The notes: a model not told the origin generated them from the sequence alone. A stretch of DNA of 64,000 nt from Leptospira interrogans serovar Manilae (GCA_945887855.1 CAMCZP010000003.1:30373-94372), one strand, 5' to 3'. Numbered from the stretch's first letter, positions 9,267 through 18,301 are shown. A program made the numbers and translations.

Positions 9267-10579
9267 TGAAATTATTTTTTGAAAAATATATATCAAATTT
9301 TATTATATCTGGATTTAAAGTTAAGTCCATTTTAATTCTATTATTTACTAGAATAATTTTTATTTCAATTGGATTAGTTATATATAACAGCATTGATTAT
9401 TTATTATCAGGTGTTTATAGTAATAAGCTAATGATTGCTGAAATTGCTGCTATTATAATTTCAATTATTTTTTTTCTTCCTATTCAAGAATATGTTGAAA
9501 TCTATCTCAAAAAAAAAATACTCTCGGAATATTTATTTGATGATCCATTAACATTAAGATTTGCTCATAAAAGATTTGAAGTGTACGACTTAATCAGAAA
9601 TGTATTTCCAGATATGGTAAGAGCTTCTGGAAGTAATATGGGAAGATTAGCTATATTAAATCAGTTTAGTTATTTTGAAGCATATACTTTTACAAAAGGT
9701 AGAAGGAGAAAGATTAAGAATCAAAGTTTTTTAGTAAACAAGAGGTTGATGATTTATCTTGTGAGTAAAAAAGATGGTGTATCAATCTCTGAAACACTAG
9801 ACCGTCCTGATATTAATGAAGATTTTGCTTTATTAAAAGCTACATTTATCCTACCGTTTATATTTAGAGAAAAGCTATTTGGTTTTTTAGCACTTACTGA
9901 CGTACCCGATGAGCAATCATTGAAAACTATGAGAATAATTTCCAGTAAATCAGCTATATCAATTTATAATCATATTCTATCATCACAAATTGCAATACAT
10001 AAAAAATATAAGCATGAATTTGAGGTTGCATCTAGGATAGAAGATAAAATTTTTTCTATTAAAGTACCTGAGTTTAGTGGCATTGAATTTAAATCATTCC
10101 AAAAAGATCCAAATTTAGTATTAGAATTTTTTAAAAATGATGAAGAAGGTCATGTATTTGCTTTAATTGCTTTGAGTGGAAAAAATAGATTTAGTTCTGG
10201 TTTGGTTTCATCTCATTTATTAGGAAAGTATTATTCTCAAAGCTTAATTAGAAAAAAACATAATCATAAAACTATTAAAGTTTATACAGAAAAATGTCTA
10301 AATGATCTTATGTGGAATGAAGGATTTGAAATGATCATTGGAAGTTTTAAAGAAAATTCAACTCGAATTACATTTACACAGGTAGGCTTAAACTTTAGAA
10401 TTACAGATTCTGATGAAAAATTGGATAATCTAATATCAGTAGGATGGAAATATACATTAGATATTAAATCAGAAAACCTTTTTATATATTTTAAAAGAGA
10501 GAAAATATTATCAATTAGCAAAAAATTAGAAGATCAAGAAACTGTAATAGTTAAACAAAAAAAAGAAGAAATCAAATGA
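9266..10579 (+). CDS. Membrane protein with degenerate SpoIIE/PP2C-like domain (candidate pseudophosphatase)
   Basis: This 437-residue protein has two N-terminal membrane helices (about 17-45 and 55-76), a GAF-like middle region (about 105-245) and a C-terminal region that aligns by eye with SpoIIE/RsbU PP2C phosphatases. The register begins at HEFEVASRIEDKIFSIKVPEFSGIEFK. The catalytic blocks are lost: the GGDFYD position reads VLEFFKN (about 285-291), GDVSGHG reads IALSGKN (about 301-307), and no late DG block remains. It therefore probably cannot bind the metals. It overlaps argJ by 1 nt and the next, intact SpoIIE-type gene by 4 nt (ATGA), so a partner role is inferred. The fold assignment is by motif register only. 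Confidence 0.6.
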   Translation: MKLFFEKYISNFIISGFKVKSILILLFTRIIFISIGLVIYNSIDYLLSGVYSNKLMIAEIAAIIISIIFFLPIQEYVEIYLKKKILSEYLFDDPLTLRFAHKRFEVYDLIRNVFPDMVRASGSNMGRLAILNQFSYFEAYTFTKGRRRKIKNQSFLVNKRLMIYLVSKKDGVSISETLDRPDINEDFALLKATFILPFIFREKLFGFLALTDVPDEQSLKTMRIISSKSAISIYNHILSSQIAIHKKYKHEFEVASRIEDKIFSIKVPEFSGIEFKSFQKDPNLVLEFFKNDEEGHVFALIALSGKNRFSSGLVSSHLLGKYYSQSLIRKKHNHKTIKVYTEKCLNDLMWNEGFEMIIGSFKENSTRITFTQVGLNFRITDSDEKLDNLISVGWKYTLDIKSENLFIYFKREKILSISKKLEDQETVIVKQKKEEIK

Positions 10580-12903
10580 AAAATATAATATTACTTATTA
10601 CTACTTTTTTAATATATTTTATTTTTTTTGCACTCATAATTTCTTTTATAGATTCTTCAAAAGCAAGAAGATTCCTTTATCAATTTCCAAATGGATTTGT
10701 AGTTAATTCAGATAACCAAAATACACACCTTTTAGGATATAATATACTTTTCTCAGAAGAAAAACTACCTGAAATGAGTTTAGAATTAGAAGAATCAATA
10801 GATTTAAAAATTGAATCTGAATTTTATTCAATTTTCAGAGTATTGTACGACTTTTATATTTATATATGTATTTCGATAGTTTATTTTTTTGCTTCTATTT
10901 GGTTTTTTTTAATGATTGGTGATATTTTAATAAGCACATTTTTTTTAACACTCTCCATACTTTTTGTTTCCCTAGTTTTTATACTTGGATTTGATTCGAA
11001 TTTTTATCTATTTTATTTTAGTTTTTTTGCTCTACCTTTTATTATAATGCATTTAAGCTTTAGATTAAAAGGAAAAGATCTGACATCTAAATGGTTAGTA
11101 CCGGAACTTGCTGTTTTAGGAATACTAACCTATGTTGGATATTATGGTCACGATGATATTATGATCTTTGAAAAGCTAATATATGTAGGAAGAATTTTAT
11201 TTTCCCTCTCTGCATTAGGAATAATTGGCGTTGTAATTTATGATATTTTTAAGTATAGGAAAATTACTTCAAATCATTTGATTAAAAAATCAACTCTTGC
11301 ATTTGCTATTTTTATGATTATATTTTTACCGGTAATTACTTTTGAATTTAATTTATTAAAAGATAATTATATAATCCAATATCTACTATTTTTTATTTTT
11401 ATAACTTTTCCTATTTTTTTTGCTTATGGCTCAATGAGATACTCTTTTATTAAGCAGCAGTTATACTTCAATTCTACTCTTACTTTATTTTTCTTATCGA
11501 TATTTTTAGTAAGTATTTATATATCTGTTTATAAAATATTGTACTATATAAATATGCCTTCAAATAACTTTTTAGATATTATCAACGGATTATTTTTGAG
11601 TATATGCCTAATATATTCTTCTACAATCAAGAATTTAATCAATGAAATGATTGAATATTATACTTTTGATAGAAATGAAAAGCTTACGAGTGCACTTGAA
11701 GAAATGGCTGCTACCATTGCCTCCCCAATGACCCTTAAAAGCACAGCAAAACACTTATTTTTAAGAGTAAACGAAGTGCTAGATGTAGACAGAGTGGTAG
11801 TTCTAGTACCGGCAGAGAGATTTCCTGATGTTGAATTTAAAGATATATCAGTCATGAAAATTGTTGAGTCTTCACCAGTTTGGAAATATTTTTCTCAAAA
11901 TAAGGACATTACTATCACATCCTATTTAATTTATGGGTCTGGAAATAGAGAGGATACTCATAAATTTTTAAGAGATATGAACATTCAAATTGCCTACCCC
12001 ATGTTGGGAACCGATAGTGGCAAAAAAGTTTCATCTGTTTTCTTATTTGGCGAAAAAAGAAATCACAAAAATTTTTCTTTGGGTGAACTGAAATTTATCA
12101 AAGAAATAACTAGATTAGCAGATCTTTTGATTCAAAACTATTTACTTCTACTTTCTGAGGTTGAGAAAAAGAAAATGGAAAGAGATTTATTAACCGTTCA
12201 AATTATGCAGAAGACAGTAAATCCAATGGTATTTGAAACAGAGAGAATAGAGGATTTTGAGTTTGGTTATGTTTCTATTCCTGCACTTGGTATTTCAGGA
12301 GACTACATGGATTTTATAAAAACCAGAGATAGTAGGCTTTGGGTATTTTTAGGAGACGTAAGTGGTCATGGAGTTGGGAGTGGTTTCTTAGTAAGTGCAA
12401 TCAAAGCTTTAGTTCAAGATCAGATTGATTTGGGATTGGATATTCAAAAAATATTTTCTAATATAAATAAATTTCTTTTAGAAAGATATTCAGGAAATGA
12501 GTTTATGAGCCTTTTTGCAGGAATTTATGATCCTAAATCTACAATTTTTGAATATATCAATGCTGGTCATCTCTCCCCGGTATTATTTAGAGGTGCCAAT
12601 CATCAGTTTAAATTGAGGGGTGGGGATAGACTACTGGGAGTAATGCCAACTATTTTTACACCAGAAAAAATTCAGTTTTCTAGAAAAGATAGACTATTTT
12701 TATACTCAGATGGAGTTACTGAAACATTTAATTCTGCCGAAGAAGTATACGGAGAAAAAAGATTATTGGAATTCATAAAGAATAATTATAATCTTGAAAG
12801 CGAAGAAATGGTTAAACTTATTGTAAAAGACGTAGAAGCATTTCGAGAAGAAGCTGAAATATCGGATGACTTATCACTAATTTGTCTAACTAAAATGATT
12901 TGA
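10576..12903 (+). CDS. Membrane GAF-SpoIIE-type PP2C phosphatase
   Basis: This 775-residue protein has about eight to nine N-terminal membrane helices (residues 1-360) with an early extracytoplasmic segment, a GAF-like sensor domain (about 370-520), a short coiled coil and a SpoIIE/RsbU PP2C domain (about 550-775). Metal-binding aspartates are present: D576 in ISGDYMDF, D594 in LGDVSGHG, D712 in YSDGVTE and a late DDLSLI. Such enzymes dephosphorylate STAS anti-anti-sigma factors in partner-switching pathways. Its substrate is not in the window. It is coupled to the degenerate PP2C gene through an ATGA overlap. Confidence 0.88.
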   Translation: MKNIILLITTFLIYFIFFALIISFIDSSKARRFLYQFPNGFVVNSDNQNTHLLGYNILFSEEKLPEMSLELEESIDLKIESEFYSIFRVLYDFYIYICISIVYFFASIWFFLMIGDILISTFFLTLSILFVSLVFILGFDSNFYLFYFSFFALPFIIMHLSFRLKGKDLTSKWLVPELAVLGILTYVGYYGHDDIMIFEKLIYVGRILFSLSALGIIGVVIYDIFKYRKITSNHLIKKSTLAFAIFMIIFLPVITFEFNLLKDNYIIQYLLFFIFITFPIFFAYGSMRYSFIKQQLYFNSTLTLFFLSIFLVSIYISVYKILYYINMPSNNFLDIINGLFLSICLIYSSTIKNLINEMIEYYTFDRNEKLTSALEEMAATIASPMTLKSTAKHLFLRVNEVLDVDRVVVLVPAERFPDVEFKDISVMKIVESSPVWKYFSQNKDITITSYLIYGSGNREDTHKFLRDMNIQIAYPMLGTDSGKKVSSVFLFGEKRNHKNFSLGELKFIKEITRLADLLIQNYLLLLSEVEKKKMERDLLTVQIMQKTVNPMVFETERIEDFEFGYVSIPALGISGDYMDFIKTRDSRLWVFLGDVSGHGVGSGFLVSAIKALVQDQIDLGLDIQKIFSNINKFLLERYSGNEFMSLFAGIYDPKSTIFEYINAGHLSPVLFRGANHQFKLRGGDRLLGVMPTIFTPEKIQFSRKDRLFLYSDGVTETFNSAEEVYGEKRLLEFIKNNYNLESEEMVKLIVKDVEAFREEAEISDDLSLICLTKMI

Positions 12904-12915
12904 GGTTAATAAGTT

Positions 12916-13398
12916 TTGCCGGCAATAATTTACCAAAATAAAAATAATAATATAATTTATAAAATTGAACATTCTGAGACAATTCCTTCTGAACCATATT
13001 TTTTAGATTGTGATGAAGATTCATTTTTACTCCAGGGGGATTATCCACAAAACAATCTTATGATTTTAGATAATAATAATAATATCTTTACTAAAGAATT
13101 GTATCCAGTTGTTACTCAAGATGCTGAAGGGATAATTTTAATGCAAGCTTATCTTAATAAGGAGGCATTGAATTTATCTCTAAATACTGGATATGCACAT
13201 TATTTTAGTAGATCAAGAAATCGACTTTGGAAAAAAGGAGAAGAAAGTGGGCATCTTCAGAAGGTTAATTCAATTTTTTATAATAATGACTTTAAATTTT
13301 ATGTTTATAGTGTGGAACAAATTTCAAATGCATGTCATACTGGATCATACTCATGTTTTTTTAGAAAGGTAATAGATGGGAAAATATATACATTATAA
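12916..13398 (+). CDS. hisI: Phosphoribosyl-AMP cyclohydrolase-like protein (HisI family, altered metal site)
   Basis: This 160-residue protein has the HisI core: VVTQDAEG, LMQAYLNKEAL, AHYFSRSRNRLWKKGE, SGHLQ and ACHTGSYSC. HisI hydrolyses phosphoribosyl-AMP in histidine synthesis using Zn and Mg. The canonical DCDxD metal motif before VEQ is replaced by NNDFK (residues 123-127), leaving only Cys140 and Cys147. A perfect DCDED lies instead in an N-terminal extension at residues 31-35. The start is TTG 12916 (ribosome site tgaggt); no ATG occurs before the core. Activity is uncertain. It lies 12 nt after the phosphatase gene. Confidence 0.8.
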   Translation: MPAIIYQNKNNNIIYKIEHSETIPSEPYFLDCDEDSFLLQGDYPQNNLMILDNNNNIFTKELYPVVTQDAEGIILMQAYLNKEALNLSLNTGYAHYFSRSRNRLWKKGEESGHLQKVNSIFYNNDFKFYVYSVEQISNACHTGSYSCFFRKVIDGKIYTL

Positions 13399-13427
13399 TA
13401 AACTAATTAAAAATAGAGGATAACTAT

Positions 13428-14465
13428 ATGAATCAAATCTTAGAAAAGATAAAAGAGTTTACTAATTTTAAAATACTTATCATATCTATAACTCTAACTT
13501 TTTTTATAGCAGCACTGATTATATTTTCTTTTTATGCTAAATATTCCAAGCCAGTGGGTACCGGGCAAAATAAATTTGAATTATTTATTGAAGAAGGGCA
13601 GGGATCTTATCATGTTTCAAAAGAATTAAAAAATAGTAAAATGATTCACTCCATTCGTTTTTTCCAAATTCTATTGAAAATAAATAGCAATACAAATAAA
13701 GTTAAACACGGAATTTATGAGATTAATGATGGTATGACAGCCAATCAAATTATGGATATTTTAGTCTCAGGAAAAGTAAAAATGGTTAATTTTACAATAC
13801 CTGAAGGATTTCATAATAGACAGATAGCTGAATTATTATATACAAAAAAACTTATAGAATCAAAAGAAAAGTTCTTCGAAATAGCTTCTGATTCAGCATT
13901 GTTGAAAAAATATAACATACCCGCTAATACAATAGAAGGATATTTATTTCCAGAGACATACACAATTCCTTTAGAATATAGTACAGAAAAAATTATAGAG
14001 ATGATGATAAAACGATTTTATAAAAACTTATCATCTATTGAAGAATCAAAAGATTTATCTCCTGAGGAGTTGCATAAGAAAGTTATTATGGCTTCAATTG
14101 TTGAAAGGGAAGCAAAGAAAAAAGAGGAACAACCATTGATGGCAGGTGTATTCGAAAAAAGATTTAAAATCAATATGCCATTTGAAAGTTGTGCTACAGT
14201 TCAATATCTTTTTGAAAAACCAAAAAAAAGATTATTAGAAAAAGATTTACTCATTGAATCAGAATATAATACATATCTTCACAAGGGGTACCCACCAGGT
14301 CCCATATCTAATCCGGGCTTACCGGCAATTAAAGCTGCCTTTATTCCAATTGAATCAGATAATTTATTTTTTTTGGTTAAGCCTGACGGATCACATTATT
14401 TTTCTAAAACGCATAAAGAACATTTAGATGCTAAGAAAAAATATATAGATATTTTATACCAATGA
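13428..14465 (+). CDS. mltG: Endolytic peptidoglycan transglycosylase MltG (YceG-like)
   Basis: This 345-residue protein has a single N-terminal membrane anchor (about 15-37) and an extracytoplasmic YceG domain. It cuts nascent glycan strands and terminates their elongation. Visible features are a LysM-like segment (FTIPEGFHNRQIAELL), IEGYLFPETY, the catalytic Glu226 in MASIVEREA, and the late motif GYPPGPISNPGLPAI. The canonical TDPTV block is changed to CATVQYLF. ATG 13428 follows the ribosome site agagga. The stop overlaps the next gene (ATGA). Confidence 0.93.
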   Translation: MNQILEKIKEFTNFKILIISITLTFFIAALIIFSFYAKYSKPVGTGQNKFELFIEEGQGSYHVSKELKNSKMIHSIRFFQILLKINSNTNKVKHGIYEINDGMTANQIMDILVSGKVKMVNFTIPEGFHNRQIAELLYTKKLIESKEKFFEIASDSALLKKYNIPANTIEGYLFPETYTIPLEYSTEKIIEMMIKRFYKNLSSIEESKDLSPEELHKKVIMASIVEREAKKKEEQPLMAGVFEKRFKINMPFESCATVQYLFEKPKKRLLEKDLLIESEYNTYLHKGYPPGPISNPGLPAIKAAFIPIESDNLFFLVKPDGSHYFSKTHKEHLDAKKKYIDILYQ

Positions 14466-14722
14466 AATCTAACAAAAAATTAGAATCATTAGATTTAGAA
14501 ATTATTAATCTAAATTCAGAATTAGAGAGAGTAATGGCTTCCCTCAAGGAAATGAAAACTAAACAAAATAAGAATTCAGCAATCAAGGATGAAGCAATTA
14601 AATTTATTGACAAAACTGAAAAGTTGATCCAGTTAGCAGAAGCCGGAAAATTAAAAATTTCACCCGAAGAAAAAGATAAATTGACAAAGGCTTTATCTAA
14701 TATTGTAAAAATATTTAAGTAA
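14462..14722 (+). CDS. Small coiled-coil protein, function unknown
   Basis: This 86-residue highly charged protein has no signal or membrane helix. Residues 1-40 show heptad-like spacing (LESLDLEIINLNSELERV), and a helical C-terminus follows (EKDKLTKALSNIVKIF). I do not recognise a family. The ATGA overlap with mltG makes translation real and coupling likely. It ends the run that begins at the PhoB-like regulator. About 150 nt of AT-rich DNA without a clear terminator follow. Confidence 0.7.
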   Translation: MKSNKKLESLDLEIINLNSELERVMASLKEMKTKQNKNSAIKDEAIKFIDKTEKLIQLAEAGKLKISPEEKDKLTKALSNIVKIFK

Positions 14723-14872
14723 TTGTATTAAAGAAGGTTAGACATTATTTTATGAATTAAAAATGACAGAATTTTCCTAATATACTTTTTGGTGAATAAG
14801 GGTAAATTTTATAGTACTTCATTTTTTTTATTAATTATAAAATTCTCAATACTACTTAAATAGAGGCTTAAA

Positions 14873-16528
14873 ATGGATAAATCCTTAGTAACCAAAGTTT
14901 TAGGAGCTACGGGTCTACTTGTTAAAGATATTACAAAAGGACTTGCAGAAAAATGTTCTGAAAAAAATTCCATTTCAATAGAAAAAATGGACCAAAACCA
15001 ATTGGTATTTTATCAATTATCTTGGATAACTTCCGAGCTAAACGTTGCGGAATCCTATATTGATTATGCTTGGAATCCATCCCTTGGTACCTCTGACATG
15101 GAAAAGAAAATGGCAATTACATTTGCCGCTGAAACTATCTCACATATCCGATCAGAAATTATAAGTAAACCTGAAGAATTTGCAACCACAGCATCACATG
15201 TTCATGAAATATTATTCAATCCAGAAGTTAGTTCATTTGTTTCTGATTCAATTAAAATAGAAAAATATTCTGAAATTGCTGATCTTATCCAAAAAAATGG
15301 ACACATTGGACCTTATGGTCTTTCAGAGGATCACGATAGCTTTCGAGAAACATTCAAAAAATTTGCAGAAGAAATTGTTATGCCACATGCAGAGCATGTT
15401 CATAGGGAGGATGAGACCATCCCTGAAGAAATAATCCAGGGTTTACGGGATATGGGATGTTTTGGACTTTGTATCCCTGAAACCTATGGTGGTATCCAAC
15501 CTTCTGATAAACCAGATAATATCTCTATGTTAGTTGTAACGGAAGAGCTTTCTAGGGGAGGGATAGGTATTGCAGGATCTCTTATAACCAGACCAGAGAT
15601 AGTCTCTAAGGCTATTTTAAAGGGTGGTACAGAGGCTCAGAAAGAGAAGTGGTTAGGTTCTATCGCAGAGGGCAAGATTATGGCTGCAATTGCAGTTACA
15701 GAGCCCAATTATGGTTCGGATGTTGCTGGTATCTCCGTTCCAGCAGTTAAAGTTGATGGTGGTTGGAAAATCAATGGAGTAAAAACATGGTGCACTTTTG
15801 CAGGTTATGCTGATGTTCTACTTGTACTTTGTAGGACAGAAAGCGATCCTTCGCTTAAACACAAAGGTCTCTCCATTTTATTGGCAGAAAAACCGCGCAC
15901 CAGGGAGCATAGTTTTGATTATTCACAACCGGGTGGTGGTAGAATAGAAGGAAAGGCAATTGATACAATTGGGTATCGCGGTATGCATTCTTTTGAAGTA
16001 TCTTTCCAGGATTTTTTCGTTCCCGATGAAAATCTAATTGGTGGGGAAGCTGGAAGAGGAAAGGGTTTTTACCTCCAAATGGAAGGTTTTGCTGGGGGTC
16101 GAATCCAAACTGCAGCAAGAGCAAATGGAGTTATGCAGGCAGCATTTGAGGCTGCGTTCAGGTACTCTAACGAAAGACAGGTATTTAAAAAGCCAATCTA
16201 TGATTATACATTAACTAAATACAAACTAGCAAGAATGGGAATGATCATACAAGCATCACGTCAATATACCAATTATGTTGGGAAACTGTTGGATGAACAC
16301 AAAGGACAGATGGAAGCAACATTGATAAAATTCTATGCATCTAAAATATCCGAGTGGGTTTGTCGGGAAGCTATGCAAATTCATGGTGGTATGGGGTATG
16401 CGGAAGAGTATGCGGTATCTAGATACTTTGTAGACTCCAGGGTATTTTCTATTTTTGAAGGTGCTGAGGAAGTAATGGCTTTGCGTGTGATTGCAAAAGG
16501 ATTGTTGGAAGAAGCACTAAAAAATTAA
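14873..16528 (+). CDS. Acyl-CoA dehydrogenase with long N-terminal extension
   Basis: This 551-residue flavoprotein catalyses alpha,beta-dehydrogenation of an acyl-CoA, passing electrons to ETF. The ordinary ACAD fold begins near residue 155 (DSFRETFKKFAEE). It shows the N-domain block FGLCIPETYGG, the FAD/substrate block AIAVTEPNYGSDV, FQDFFVPDENLIGG, the C-domain MQIHGGMGYAEEY and a terminal FSIFEGAEEVM whose Glu is in the usual catalytic-base position. The first ~150 residues are an extra helical segment. ATG 14873 follows the ribosome site agaggct. Chain-length specificity cannot be read. Confidence 0.9.
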   Translation: MDKSLVTKVLGATGLLVKDITKGLAEKCSEKNSISIEKMDQNQLVFYQLSWITSELNVAESYIDYAWNPSLGTSDMEKKMAITFAAETISHIRSEIISKPEEFATTASHVHEILFNPEVSSFVSDSIKIEKYSEIADLIQKNGHIGPYGLSEDHDSFRETFKKFAEEIVMPHAEHVHREDETIPEEIIQGLRDMGCFGLCIPETYGGIQPSDKPDNISMLVVTEELSRGGIGIAGSLITRPEIVSKAILKGGTEAQKEKWLGSIAEGKIMAAIAVTEPNYGSDVAGISVPAVKVDGGWKINGVKTWCTFAGYADVLLVLCRTESDPSLKHKGLSILLAEKPRTREHSFDYSQPGGGRIEGKAIDTIGYRGMHSFEVSFQDFFVPDENLIGGEAGRGKGFYLQMEGFAGGRIQTAARANGVMQAAFEAAFRYSNERQVFKKPIYDYTLTKYKLARMGMIIQASRQYTNYVGKLLDEHKGQMEATLIKFYASKISEWVCREAMQIHGGMGYAEEYAVSRYFVDSRVFSIFEGAEEVMALRVIAKGLLEEALKN

Positions 16529-16536
16529 GATAGAAA

Positions 16537-16567
16537 AGTGTATGTGGATAAAAAATTCACATACACT
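16537..16567. terminator. Bidirectional hairpin between acyl-CoA dehydrogenase and tRNA-Arg
   Basis: A perfect 10-bp stem (AGTGTATGTG / CACATACACT) with an 11-nt A-rich loop lies 8 nt after the dehydrogenase stop. On the minus strand it lies just past the tRNA-Arg 3' end and is followed by TTTTCTATCTT, so it best serves the tRNA transcript. On the plus strand no T-run follows. Confidence 0.6.
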
Positions 16568-16570
16568 CTC

Positions 16571-16644
16571 TGCCCCCGACAGGATTCGAACCTGCGACCC
16601 TTTGTTTAGGAAACAAATGCTCTATCCACCTGAGCTACGGGAGC
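16571..16644 (-). tRNA. tRNA-Arg (anticodon CCT)
   Basis: The reverse strand folds as a cloverleaf: acceptor GCTCCCG/CGGGGGC, D arm with AGCTCAGGTGGATAGAGC, anticodon loop TTCCTAA on a TTTGT/ACAAA stem, and T arm GGTTCGAATCC. Anticodon CCT reads AGG. The discriminator is A and CCA is not encoded. The downstream minus-strand hairpin at 16537-16567 likely terminates it. Confidence 0.95.
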
Positions 16645-16650
16645 TCCTGT

Positions 16651-17289
16651 TTACTTTTTCTCTTTTCGCTTTTGTAATACCGTTCTGATTATATCTTGCA
16701 TACTGTGTATAATAACCTTATCCGGTTGAAAATCTATTTTTCCACCTTTAGAAAGAACAGCTACAGCTTTTTGTACCTCTACTAAGGGTTGCCCACACCA
16801 AGATGCTATATCTTCTTGGGTAACTTGTATTACTACATTTTTCCCATTTTCTGGGACGTTTTGTTTTTGGGATAACATCAAAAGAACATCTGCAACCTTA
16901 CCCGCAACATCATCAAACATAAGGATTTGCAATCTTCTTTTTTGGTCATAAATTCTTGTAGAAAAAAGTGTTAAAAGTTTAAAAGCTATTTGGGGTGTTT
17001 TATTCATTAAATAATCAAAGTTTTCTCTATTGAAATTTAACGTACGAACTTCTGTTACAGCCACCACGGTAGCTGACCTAGGCTGACCCTCAAGCAAACT
17101 CATTTCCCCAAATATATCTCCTGAATCTAAGATATCCATTGTTTTAATAGAATTTCCGACCGTTTTTAGTATTTTTACCTGACCATTTAAGATCATATAA
17201 AAATCATCACCAGGTTCATATTCGCAAAATATAATTTGATCCGGATCAAAAATTCTTCCAAATTTATCAAACATCAATTCAAGATTCAT
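16651..17289 (-). CDS. Crp/Fnr-family cyclic-nucleotide-binding transcription regulator
   Basis: This 212-residue protein has an N-terminal cNMP-binding beta-roll with phosphate-binding-cassette-like FGEMSLLEGQPRSATVVA (about 61-78), a long dimer helix and a C-terminal winged helix (about 145-205). The recognition region is VTQEDIASWCGQPLVEVQKAV. The cassette keeps the Glu and Arg that contact ribose and phosphate in cAMP binders. Spacing to the upstream cNMP/TPR gene is 1 nt, so they form one operon. The tRNA-Arg gene lies 6 nt past its stop on the same strand, so the tRNA may be co-transcribed. Confidence 0.88.
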   Translation of the reverse strand: MNLELMFDKFGRIFDPDQIIFCEYEPGDDFYMILNGQVKILKTVGNSIKTMDILDSGDIFGEMSLLEGQPRSATVVAVTEVRTLNFNRENFDYLMNKTPQIAFKLLTLFSTRIYDQKRRLQILMFDDVAGKVADVLLMLSQKQNVPENGKNVVIQVTQEDIASWCGQPLVEVQKAVAVLSKGGKIDFQPDKVIIHSMQDIIRTVLQKRKEKK

Positions 17290-17290
17290 T

Positions 17291-18301
17291 TTATCCTTCT
17301 AACTCGGCAGATTTATGTTGAGCTTTTTCTGTTAATTCATCTTCAGGGGGAAGACTAGCAACTTTCTTATACAAAGATATAGCTTTTTCCTTATTTCCTA
17401 ACTTATTAGAAAGCTCTGCCACTCTATAGATAGATTCTTTCAATTTAGGTGACGAGGGGAATCTGGTTGCAAACGTAGAGTAAAATTGAATTGCTTCTTC
17501 TTTCTTATCTAACCCTTCAGAAATCTCACCTGCATAAAAAATGGAAGCTTCAATCATTTTTTCCTCTTCCATATCTCCAGAGTTCTTCACCTCAGAAATA
17601 CTTTTGTAGAGGGGGAGTGCATCAGCCAAATTTTCTTCATTTCTGAGTTTTTCAGCTTTTTCATAATTTTCTTTTATTTTTTTAGAATTTCCGCCCCCGG
17701 AAGAAGATTTAGACTTGCGGTCTGATTCATATTGCAATGGTTCCATATCTTCTGGGTAGTCCCCACCATTTTGGGCAAGATCCAATAGTTGTTTGGCTCT
17801 TTCTAAGTATGCACCCTCTGGATAATGTTCTACGTATTTTTGATAAGCATACCATGCATGTTCTTTCTCCCCAAGCTTGTGGTAAACTTCTCCAACATTC
17901 ATCAATTCAAAGGAAGGAGATTTGGTATCTCCATGCTGCCCAAGCTGTTCTCTGACCTTATAATGATACTGACGGAGTTGGTTTGAGAAAACCTTCATCA
18001 TTTTCATCATTAGATTTGGTTTGTAGATAGCAAAGGCTTCAAATTCTTGAACTCTAAAGACTAAGAGGGATGCTCCCCCTATCACCTGTGCAGTTTCTTC
18101 TCTTGGAAATCGACCAAGTGCAGAACGAACACCAAAGAATTCACCTAATTTTGCATCTTCTTTTATTTCCTCTTTTCCATCAAATGATTTGGAATTTAGA
18201 GCAACTCTTCCTTTTTGGAGAACATAAATATGCTCACTCTTCTCATTTTCAAAATATATAATAGAACCATTTTTATAGGTTCTTATAATTGGTCCTGGCA
18301 A
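17291..18301 (-). CDS. Cyclic-nucleotide-binding domain protein with TPR repeats
   Basis: This 336-residue protein has an N-terminal cNMP-binding domain (about 1-125) but no DNA-binding helix. The cassette is divergent: FFGVRSALGRFPREETAQVIG. A TPR-like helix repeat array follows in two blocks (about 130-175 and 205-335; VYHKLGEKEHAWYAYQKYVEHYP, AISLYKKVASLPP) around a Ser/Lys-rich linker. It is probably a cytosolic sensor/scaffold. The start is TTG 18301 with AGGAAACG upstream. It is the first gene of a two-gene operon with the Crp-like regulator. Confidence 0.82.
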   Translation of the reverse strand: MPGPIIRTYKNGSIIYFENEKSEHIYVLQKGRVALNSKSFDGKEEIKEDAKLGEFFGVRSALGRFPREETAQVIGGASLLVFRVQEFEAFAIYKPNLMMKMMKVFSNQLRQYHYKVREQLGQHGDTKSPSFELMNVGEVYHKLGEKEHAWYAYQKYVEHYPEGAYLERAKQLLDLAQNGGDYPEDMEPLQYESDRKSKSSSGGGNSKKIKENYEKAEKLRNEENLADALPLYKSISEVKNSGDMEEEKMIEASIFYAGEISEGLDKKEEAIQFYSTFATRFPSSPKLKESIYRVAELSNKLGNKEKAISLYKKVASLPPEDELTEKAQHKSAELEG

